Assembly (NCBI GenBank): GCA_905160935.1
Contig: CAJHZI010000641.1
Span: forward strand, 186,001 to 250,000
Length of the DNA stretch: 64,000 nt
Direction: 5' to 3'
DNA from: Enchytraeus crypticus
Taxonomy: Eukaryota > Annelida > Clitellata > Enchytraeida > Enchytraeidae
Shown piece after piece: positions 22,440-31,883 of the stretch. The notes beneath the pieces are model-generated. The model was not told the origin of the DNA. It did not search any database and was given only the letters and a program-made list of their open reading frames with translations. The position numbers were made by a program, and so were the translations under genes. How positions within the stretch are numbered: the stretch's first letter is position 1; each line of letters opens with the position of its first letter.

Positions 22440-23540
22440 GATTGGATGCATGGGATCGATTTATTTGTAGCAATTGATTGACGGGAGTTGATTGATTGAT
22501 TGGTTTTGATTGATTGATCAGTGTTAATTGATTATTCGATATTGGTTGATTGATTGATGTTGATTGATTGGTTCTGATTGATTATTTTGTATTGATTGAC
22601 TGTTTGGTGTTGATTGGTTAATTGGTGTCGATTGATTATTCGGTATTGTATGACTGATCATTGTTGATTGATTGATTGGTATCGATTGATTATATTCGGT
22701 GTTGGTTTACTGATTGGTGTTGCTTTATTGATTGGTGTCGACTGATTATTCAGTGATTTTCGATTGGTTGATGTTGGTTGTCAAATGGTATCGATGGCTT
22801 AATCGGTATTCATTGATTCGGTTGGTGCTCATTGATTTATTGGCAATGGTGGCTGGCTGGTGTAGACTGATTGACTGGCGTTGATTGATTAAGCAATGTT
22901 GATCGATTATATGGGCATTACACGACTGATCGATGTCACTCGACTATATGGTGCTGGTTGAGGCCTCACCAGCATCTGTGGTCGTCTGGCACCGCCTGGT
23001 CGTAAAATATCGTTGGTCGGTCGGCACCGTTTGGTTGATCAATGCTGGTTGGTTGGTTGAAGCTGGTTGGTTGGTCATTCCTATTCTTCAATCAGTGCTG
23101 ACTGGTTGGTGAATGCACGGTTGGTTGATCGAGCCATTCGATTGATCGATGCCGATTGGTTAATCATTGCTGATTGTTTGGTCGATGCTGATTGGTTGAT
23201 CGATGCTGGTTGGTTTCTCAGTGCTGATTGGTTGACCGTGCTGATTGGTTGATCAATGGTGATTCGGTTGTTCAATACTGATTTGGTTGATCAATGCTGA
23301 CTGATTGATCAATGGCAATTTGGTTGATCAATGCTGATTGGTTGATCAGGACTGATTGGTTGATCAATGCTGGTTGATTGATTGATGTTGATAGATCGAT
23401 TGATGCTGGTTGATTGATTGATGCTGGTTGATTGATTGATTGATGCTTGTTGGTTGATTAATGCTAGTTAATCGATCCAAGTGTGTATGTTTGTTGATCC
23501 AGAGTTGTGATGGATTGTTGATTTGATTGACTGCATAACT
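22440..23540. repeat. Degenerate TTGATTGA / GCTGATTGGTTGATCAAT array
   Basis: About 1.1 kb derived from TTGATTGATTGG words. The right half shows a looser 18-base period (GCTGATTGGTTGATCAAT). It keeps the open frames at 23067-23252 (+) and 23081-23275 (-) free of stops, and I do not take these as genes. Confidence 0.7.
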
Positions 23541-24540
23541 TGTATTAATTTAATGTTAATTATGGATTTATTGCATAACTTGTATTAATGCCAACTCGGC
23601 GACATTTTTCATTCCTAGCACAGGTACGAAATCTCTCATTTCTGGAAGAAAAATTTGGATTCTATTTCTATTTCTCTATTTCTCTAATCTCATCATCTGA
23701 ATTCTGGATCAATCAACATCCACCAGGATGTCGGTATTAAGTATACATGTTGATTGTTTGTTCGTTGTTTGGTTGTTTTGTTGGGTTTGTGTCTTTGTTG
23801 TCGTTTCCTCTTCTCTTTTCTTCTCTTCTTCTTCTCATTATTACTTATTATTTTTTCACTATTACTTATTATTTTTAGACACATAAGAGGAGGTTTGACG
23901 TACACTGTGGGGCACTGTGGTGTACGGCTGATCTCCTTGGTGTCGCATGTATGGGCAGCAGAAATGCTGTCGATACGTGTGGTGACGAACTGGCACCACC
24001 TCCTCGTGGTCGTCGCTGGGCGCTCCAGCATCCTAGAGGGAGCGGGGGATATCCCCCCACCCGTGAACTCTAGGTGCTGGGGCGGCGAAGTGTGCCTACA
24101 TAATTTTAAAATTTTACTTATTTGTGGAAATATATTATTTTAACTTAATTTTCTTTAAATTTACTTCTTTTCCTTATATTATTTTGAGCTTATTTGTTTA
24201 CTTTAAGCTTATTTTTTACTTTAAGCTTATTTTTTACTTTAATATCTATTCCTTTCTTCGATTTGTTTAAATTCACTTCTTTCCTGATATTTTTTCGAGC
24301 TTATTTGTTATTTTAATATCTATTCCTGTTCTCTTATGATTTGTCGTTCTGTTTTTGTATTGTGTTGGTGGAAAGCGTGTAAAGTATGGTTGTTTGTCTG
24401 AAATGTTCAGTGCCATGTAGGTCGGCTTGTTGGTTGTTTTTGGCCTAATTGGTTAGTACGTAGTTACTTAGTAAATATTGTAAAATGTTGTCATTGATTG
24501 TTGTATTTAGTAATGAAATACCAGAAGTAAATTTGTTATA
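23541..24540. other. Intergenic, nothing recognised
   Basis: Includes a TTCTTCTC-rich patch and TTTACTTTAAGCTTATT repeats. The overlapping open frames at 23693-24143 are low in complexity and lack motifs. Confidence 0.35.
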
Positions 24541-24549
24541 TTAACACTG

Positions 24550-25640
24550 GTATGTTCACAAAGACTAAACATAAAACCTAAAACCTAAACTAAAAACTAA
24601 AATTAAAAGTAAAACCTGAATTTAAAACTAAAAACTGTATTATTCTTAAGCTAAAAACTTAAAAATAATATAAAACTAAAACAAACTAATATAAAATTGA
24701 AAACTATAACTAAATCTTATAAAACTAAAAAGTAACTAAAATTAATATCAAAATAAAAATAAAAAATTAATATAAAATTAAAAACGAAAATTAATATAAA
24801 AATAAAAACTAAAAACGAAAATTAATATAAAAATAAAAACTAAAAACGAAAATTAATATCAAACTAAAAACTTGATTTTGGTTTTTAGTTTTATATTAAA
24901 TTAATATAAAACGTATAAAAAAGTAAAAGCTAAAGAGTAAAAACTAAAACTTGAAAGAATAAGATAAAATAAATATAAAACTAAAATTAATATAAATCTA
25001 AAATTAATATAAAACTAACATTAATATAAATCTAAAATTGATATAAAACTAAAATTAATATAAACCTACAAGCTAAAATTAATATAAAACTAAAAGTAAA
25101 AACTAAAAACTAAAATTGATATAAAACTAAAAACCACAATAAATATTTATAAAACTAAACTTCATATAAAACTAGAAGTTGAAACTAAAAAGTATAGATT
25201 AAAATTAATATAGCACTCGTATTAATATAAAACTAAAAGCTAAAATTATTATAAAACTAAAAATTAAAATTGGTATAAAATTAAACATTACAATTAATAT
25301 GAAACTAAAAAGTTAAAACTAAAATTAATATAAAAACAAAATTACTATAAAACAAAACTAAAATTACTATTAAACTAAAATTACTATAAAACTAAAATTA
25401 CTATAAAACTAAAACCTAAAAACTAAAATTAGTACAAAACTAAAAACAGTATGTAAATAAAAACTAAGCAATATAAAACTAAAAATTAAAATTAGTATAA
25501 AACTAAAAACTCGAATTAATATGAAACTATACGCTACAATTAAAATGTACTTAAAACTGAAAGCTAAAATTAATAAACTAATATAAAGATAAAAACTAAA
25601 AATTAAAATAAATTAATATAAAGCTAAAAATTAAAATCAC
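24550..25640. repeat. Degenerate AAAACTAAAATTAATATA array
   Basis: About 1.1 kb of TATAAAACTAAAAATTAAAATTAA-type words with irregular spacing, strongly purine-skewed (A on the plus strand). It looks like an old low-complexity satellite. Confidence 0.7.
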
Positions 25641-25665
25641 AACAACCACTCTATATATTGTTACT

Positions 25666-25666
25666 G

Positions 25667-25709
<43 letters not shown>

Positions 25710-25779
25710 CATATATATATATGTACATATATATATAATATAACTATATATATATATATATATATATATACTGTATATA

Positions 25780-25829
<50 letters not shown>

Positions 25830-25968
25830 CAACAGTAATACATATATGCATGTATATAAACTAATATATAAATATGTATATGTATATATATTTATATTAA
25901 TGTATAAAAGGAACATATATCAATATATATACATATATATATAATGTGTAATATATAATGCAACAACC

Positions 25969-26005
<37 letters not shown>
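25666..26005. repeat. (TA)n microsatellite block
   Basis: Several long (TA)n runs separated by short TACATGTACA-type and ATAACAACAG spacers. The Tyr/Ile open frames across it are artefacts. Confidence 0.9.
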
Positions 26006-26007
<2 letters not shown>

Positions 26008-26021
26008 AATAATAATATATA

Positions 26022-26105
26022 TAAATCATAGACACAATCGATCTACATTGACCATTTTGATCGTCGGACCGGCCTTCGTTTAGGACCATACTTCTCAGCA
26101 CATTT
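26022..26105 (+). mobile_element. CR1/Jockey-like LINE 3' tail
   Basis: CATAGACACAATCGATCTAC, then GGACCGGCCTTCGTTTAGGACCATACTTCTCAGCA, matches the tail at 19752-19835. Confidence 0.55.
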
Positions 26106-26129
26106 CTTTTGTTGATTGGTATGGGTGAA

Positions 26130-26300
26130 TTAATCTGTAGTGAAATGTGCTGTGGGGACGTCCCAAACATCATCCATGGGTGAGGTAACGGACGTCAAAC
26201 CTTTATTATTATTTTTACCACCGGTGTAAAGAACCCGAGGTTTGATTAAAACGATTCGAGCAGTATGTGCTGAATTGCCGCCCGGCTACTCCGAGGAAGT
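26130..26300 (-). mobile_element. 3' UTR fragment of the 37556-37950 retroelement family
   Basis: GGGACGTC, TAACGGACGTCAAACCTTTATTATTATT, CCGGTGTAAAGAACC and GCTGAATTGCCGCCCGGCTACT also occur in order at 37200-37560. There the internal TTA repeat is expanded. Confidence 0.55.
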
Positions 26301-26474
26301 TATTTTTATTATAACTATTGTCACTATAATTACCTCTTCAATCATTTCGCCAAAGGTATCATGGTATATTCAGCTATGCTGTGGCATTTAACATTGAGCG
26401 AGGCTTTACAAATGTACTTTATATTAATAGCCCCTATTATTATTATTACTACTATTATTATTATTATTATTAGT

Positions 26475-27420
26475 CTCTCTCCCTTTTAGTGCACTCTCTA
26501 CTGGCTGGTCCATGGTGTATACCGCCTCCAGTCTTCTCAGTTTTCCGTCTTCCTCTTCATTTCCACATATGAGTGGGTCTTTAAATCATCTAACATACCT
26601 AATCTCAGCCTGCCCCTGCTTCCTGCCTCTTTTTCCTTCCATTCTACCTTCAATGACCTCTTTTAATAGACTTCCCCCTTAGAATGAGTCGTATCCATCT
26701 CTTCTTCCTATTTCTTAATACATTTATCAACTGTCTATCTGTGCCAACTCTCTCTAGAACTGCCTCGTTTGTAGCCTTTCGAGTCCAACTAATCCTCTCC
26801 ATTCTTCTCCAAATCCACATTTCCAATGCCTCCAGTTTCCTAATATCTTCCTTACTTAAGTTCCATGTTTCACAACCATACAATAGCGTGGTCCAAACCA
26901 AAGTTTTCACTATCTTTATCTTTGTAGCTTTCTTCAGACTTTTTGTTAATAGTTCTTTTCTATTATCAAAGGCCGCTTTGGCTTGTGCAATACTACTGCA
27001 TATTTCAGTCTCACATTTCCCGTCATTGGTTATAGTATGACCCAAATATTTGAAAATCTTAGCTGTTCCAGTTTCGTATCATTTATTGTGATATTAACTT
27101 TACCTTTATTATTGGACACTCTCATAACCTTGGTCTTTTTTATATTAATCTTCATGCCATATCTCAATGCCGTATCATTCAGCCTATCCATTATCTTCTG
27201 CAGTCCAATCTCGCTACGCGCTATCATTCCTTGGTCATCTGCAAATCGTACATCTTGTAACAATTTCCCTCCTACTTTTATTTCTTTTCCATGTCTTCCA
27301 TGGCTTCCTCCATCATTGCCTCAGCGTAAATGTTAAACAACAGCGGCGAAATGCTACAACCTTGCCTTACTCCACGTCCTATTTCGCCTTTGTCTGAGTA
27401 TTCTTGTTGGATTTTGATTA
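26475..27420 (-). pseudogene. RTE-like LINE reverse transcriptase, 3' half, broken
   Basis: On the minus strand, near 27360, the sequence reads Q-G-C-S-I-S-P-L-L-F-N-I-Y (RT domain 4). The catalytic FADD follows, written VRFADDQGMIARS, then NIKKTKVM. After a frame break come YLGHT-like MGHTITNDGKCETEI, LLYGCETWNLSKEDIRKLEA, and RKKRWIRLILRG near the C-terminus. LYGCETW and KKRWIGHILR are typical of RTE/BovB-type endonuclease-RT proteins. The N-terminal endonuclease is absent and the frame is broken at least once, so the copy is dead. Confidence 0.75.
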
Positions 27421-27609
27421 CTGCTCTTTGTACAAGTTCATAATTAGTCTTCTATCTCTCTAGTCAATTCCTATTCTTTTTAAGATATTCATCATACCTT
27501 CTCGATGTCTACAAAGCATACGATAACGTCATTTCCATATTCTTAGCTTCTTTCTCAAAGAACCCGCATTGCCCCTATTATTATTATTATTTTTATTTAT
27601 TATTATAAG

Positions 27610-28460
27610 TGAGTGGAAAAAAGCTGGGAGGCCCAAAGAAGGGCCCTTATATGATGTTAAGCAGAAAGCTCATAAGGATTACAAGAAAGCTGTTAATCTT
27701 GCTAAAATCAATTCAACTAAAATAATATCTGATAAATTACAACAACAGCTTTTAGAAACGAATGCCAATAATTTTTGGAAATGCGGGAAGGGTCATTTTA
27801 AAAATAATAACACTTTCAATAGAATAAAGTTTGATAGCTTTCAAAATAATCGTGACATTGCTAATCACATAGTAAATAATTTCAAATCTGCTTGTACACC
27901 AAACTCTGAAATATTTCATAATAAATTTAAAGAGACATACGAAAAGCAAAATCTGGTATATACTTCTGAAGCAAATGATGTTAATATTGATGTTAGATCC
28001 TTGGAAGATGCTATTAATTGTCTTGATTTAAATAAAGCAGCAGGTAGTGATGGTCTGATGATCGAAAATTTGTTATATGCACATGAATCTGTGTTGATAA
28101 TAATTAAATTCAATATAATGCTTCGTGCTATAATGCTATAACGCTCTTCAATATAATGCTTCGCACTGGACTGGTTCCCGACGCTTTTGGTACCGGTAGA
28201 ACTACACCTATAACAAAATTCAAAGGGTGTAAAAGGGTCGTCTCAGCGGATGATTTTAGGGGGATCACTATATGCTCCGGTCATCTCCAAAGTTTTTGAA
28301 CATAGTATAAAAAAGTTTATTCAGTTACCAACTTCAAGTAGGCAGTTTGATTTTTCACAGATAAGGTTGGATGTATTAATGCAATACATAGAGAGTTTAA
28401 GTTTATTTCAGAATCACACGCCACTACAATATTACATACAAGTTATAAAAAGTCCAAAAT
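27610..28460 (+). pseudogene. Non-LTR retrotransposon ORF2 fragment (pre-RT and RT fingers)
   Basis: The frame 27603-28141 carries a Lys-rich region between endonuclease and RT. It then has LEDAINCLDLNKAAGSDGL, the (G/A)xDG(L/I) motif at the start of the RT domain. After a short local duplication of ATAATGCTTCG (28105-28160) the reading continues in another frame as GLVPDAFGTGRTTPITKFKG, then ADDFRGITI. A further shift gives APVISKVFEHSIKKFI. It is truncated at both ends with at least two frameshifts. This is a different family from its neighbours. Confidence 0.7.
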
Positions 28461-28689
28461 AATATACAGCATGAATTCATATCAGAATAAATATTTCAGT
28501 CAAAAACATAACCAGCACATAATTAATAATTTGTCTATTCTATCAGTAGTAGTAGTTCTAAGTATTTGATCAGAAATAGAGGCTACCAAAACAGCGACTA
28601 GCGCCATCTAGTTGGTTACCTCAAAAGTACAAATGAAAACCTACAAATTAAATTTTAAAACTAGTGCAAGTCAACAGAAAAATAACATA

Positions 28690-30330
28690 AAAACTTAAAC
28701 TTGTGGGATAAAGCAAATGAAAGGAAATTAGCTATGTCATATTCACACCGTGTTCCTTAATTTTCCTTAAATAAATATTGGTGGAACTGATTGCCTGTAT
28801 GTTTTGAGGGAGCATATTCCACAAATGGGAACATATGTAACTGGTATTTATATAGGGTTTGTATAAACTCAACGGCTTCCTCATATTATAATGGGAAGGA
28901 GAATTGGCGAAACTAATCTTGTCTGTGAACATTTTTGGTATTTTTCCGGGCTATGAATACGTAGATGAGCAAGTTTCAATGGCTTAAAATTACACAGTTG
29001 GCGTAGAGGAAGTGAATTTACTATTTCATATAATTCAGAAGTTTTAGTTGTTAATTTTTTCTTAAATAGAATTCTTAGTATAGAATTATTCATGGTTATC
29101 AAATTACTCAAGTGAGTGGAGTAGGTATTTCCATAAATTTCAATGCAATACTGAATCTGACTATGAATAAAAGAGTAGTAAATTTTTTTGAGGCAGTGTT
29201 TTGGTAAGAAATCACGAACATTATATAAAATACTGATAAGTCCTTTTAGTCTACTACATACCATATCAACGTGAAGTTTCCAAGTAAAGTTTTCATCGAG
29301 TATAACACCTAAATATTAAACTTTAGATGTACTAGAGATCAGGACATTATCTAAAAAGACTTCAAGCTTTTGCGGTATACTATACCTTTGGTTTGCTTTG
29401 TGAATAATCATATAGCATGTTTTATCTAAATTTATGCAAACTTTGTTAGCATCGCACCATACTTTAAGTTTTTTAAGACATATATTGGCATTCTTTTCGA
29501 GCTCATTTACACTTTTACCGGCAATAAAGATATTAACATCGTCTGCAAATAACTTAGGCTTATAGTCCCATAGAGCATTTGCCATGTCCTTAATGTAAAT
29601 AAGAAATAATAGTGGACCTAAAATGCTACCTTGTGAAACCCCACAATTGTTAAATTGCATCTCAGAGCTGGTGTTATTTACATATACATATTGAGGACGA
29701 TTTTTAAATAGTTCATTTTCCATTTGTTCATTTGACCTCTTATTCCATAGTGATGCAGTTTATCGATTAGTATCGAATGGTTTACCGTGTCAAATGCCTT
29801 CTGAAAATCGATGAATAGCCCTAGCACAAGGTTTCCAGAATCTAGGTTTTCAAAACAGAAATCTATCGAGTTCAGAACCGCAAGCATAGTGGAATGATTA
29901 TGTCTAAATCCAAATTGATTTTCATAGAATACATTATACTTATTGAAAAAATTATTTAGTCGTCTAAAGACTAGTTTTTCAAGAATTTTATTAAATACAC
30001 TTAGGAGAGAAATTGGTCGATAATTGGATGGATCAGTTATTTGTCCCTTTTTAAACACTGGAATTACTTTTGCAATTTTAAATAGTTCACTTTATGTTTA
30101 TCACTAGGACAATTATAAAAATATATATTATCTATTAGCGTGGTACTAGTACTAGTTATTCTGGTCGGAGTAAGTATGGATGGAAGGAAATTGTTGTTAA
30201 TGGTCATGTTCAAGTAAGATTCAATATATGGATTAAATTCATATTTTATCAAGTCTATATTAAGGTCTCCAGCAATGAAGCAGAAATTTTTCTTTTTGAA
30301 ATTATACTCAAAGTTTTTTCTAGTGATTCA
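28690..30330 (-). pseudogene. CR1/Jockey-like LINE, internally deleted and frameshifted
   Basis: Reading from 30330 downwards: the endonuclease end (AGDLNIDL, then TRITSTSTTLIDNIYF), an internal deletion, and FKIAKVIPVFKKGQITDPSNYRPISLL (RT start, broken here by a frame change after LQK). Next come IDFQKAFDTVNHSIL, SQGSILGPLLFLIYIKDMA and the catalytic LFADDVNIFIAG. A thumb segment follows (FIHSQIQYCIEIYG), then HLWNMLPQNIQAI near the C-terminus. Frames change near 29700, 29290 and 28900. The 5' side abuts the composite microsatellite at 30346. Confidence 0.8.
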
Positions 30331-30345
30331 TAAAAGGTAGATATT

Positions 30346-30803
30346 GCTGGTGGTGGTGGTGGTGGTGGTGGTGGTGGTGGTGGTGGTGGTGGTGGTGGTG
30401 GTGGTGGTGGTGGTGGTGGTGACGGCGATGACGGGGGTGATGATGGTGATGATGGTGATGATGGTGATGATGGTTATGATGTTGATGATGTTGATGATGT
30501 TGATGATGATGTTGATGATGATGTTGATGTTGTTGATGATGTTGATGATGCTGATGATGATGATGATGATGATGATGAGTATGATGATGATGATGATGAT
30601 GATGATATGATGAGTATGAGTATGAGTATGAGTATGAGTATGAGTATGAGTATGAGTATGAGTATGAGTATGAGTATGAGTATGAGTATGAGTATGAGTA
30701 TGAGTATGAGTATGAGTATGAGTATGAGTATGAGTATGAGTATGAGTATGAGTATGAGTATGATTATGATTTACGACGACTACAACGACGACGACGACGA
30801 CGA

Positions 30804-30848
<45 letters not shown>

Positions 30849-30855
30849 TGGTGAT
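30346..30855. repeat. Composite triplet/hexamer microsatellite
   Basis: Successive blocks: (GGT)n to about 30420, then GATGGT and GATGTT/GATGAT mixtures to 30607. About 25 copies of the hexamer TGAGTA follow to about 30760, then (GAC)n and (GGCGAC)n to 30850. All unit lengths are multiples of three, so open frames cross the whole block on both strands (poly-Val, Met-Ser and Asp-Gly on plus; Thr-His and Thr runs on minus). These are not genes. Confidence 0.95.
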
Positions 30856-30909
30856 GAAACTGGAATGATTTATATGATTCATGGAGTAGTTCCATGGGAT
30901 TCATTTTGA

Positions 30910-31883
30910 TGACTGGTTGATCGTCTAAATCGAAAGCAAGCAGCGCTCGATGACTTGAAATCAGTTCTGAACCTTATATTGAGTAGGGTTGTACCACTCA
31001 ACCGAAGTCTATTCTCTTTTATTAATTCCACTTTTTGCGTAATTTATAAATTAAGTAACTGACTTGACCAAGTGGAGATGTACTTCGGTAAGATATCCGA
31101 CCCCAGATCAGGATGGATAAGGTTCAAATCCTCGTTACTGATATCGCTTTCGAGAGATGAAACTTACGTTAACACCGGCTTTACTTTTTATAAATTTAAT
31201 TAATAAATTAAGCACTAGTAAACTAAGCGATAATCATAGCGATAATCATAGCGATAATCAATTCTTCTCAAATTAAAAACATGGGGTCAACACTTACTAA
31301 AAGGAAAGTTACAGTAAAGTGTGATTTTAAGTTCTAAGCGCGAATACTTTTGATCGAGTTAATAAATAACTATATTACAAAGTTATCCCGTGCGTTTAAA
31401 ATAACATTTAAAATGTCAATTTCTGCATAAAATGTGGAAATCTAAATCAAAGGAACACCAATAAAACTATACATATTAATTAAATTTGCTGCTAAATTAG
31501 AAATAAGTTAAAAGCTACCCACAAAGACGCAACAGCAAAATTGCTAAAACGTGTAATAAATGTTGAACTAAAATTCAAAACAACGATACAAGTGAAAGAA
31601 CTCACTGTAAAAGTAAATGTAATATCCTGAACGAAATTTCATAAAATTTACAGCAATCGTTTACAATTGAAATATAATGTAGAATTCTAAAGTAAATAAC
31701 ATACTTAATAAATATGAATGTTCCAAATGGCTTAGTTTTAGAATAGAGTCAGTAGAGAAGCGACAAAGACACTGAAAACATTGATTAAGAATATCATCCA
31801 AAATACCCCAAAACCACTCTATGGAGTAAATTCAATAAAAGAGTACTTTACAGCAATTTTATAATGAAACAGATATAACTACA
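30910..31883. other. 3' flank of methyltransferase copy B, one SINE1
   Basis: A+T-rich sequence. Apart from the SINE1 at 31063-31187, no feature was recognised. The part nearest 31883 should include the copy B 3' UTR. Confidence 0.4.
31063..31187 (+). repeat. SINE1 copy, degraded
   Basis: CTTCGGTAAGATATCCGACC, GATCAGGATG, AAGGTTCAAATCC (B box), CGCTTTCGAGAGATGAAAC, TTACGTTAACACC. Confidence 0.65.

Noticed and set aside
22360-22440. Paralogous exon of the 7547-10702 gene (CTTCAACTGGAGCAACAACTACAACG resembles its exon 2)
   Set aside because: Only a short Thr-repeat-like match; no matching signal-peptide or membrane exon nearby.
23693-24143. Overlapping frames of 61-129 codons
   Set aside because: Low-complexity Leu/Phe or Lys/Arg runs from a TTCTTC patch; no motif.
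25596-25916. Tyr/Ile-rich membrane-like open frames
   Set aside because: They are readings of (TA)n; the same applies at 35074-35431, 49910-50240 and 57731-58330.
30328-30909. Long open frames on both strands (184, 88 and 100 codons)
   Set aside because: They translate only the composite triplet/hexamer microsatellite.
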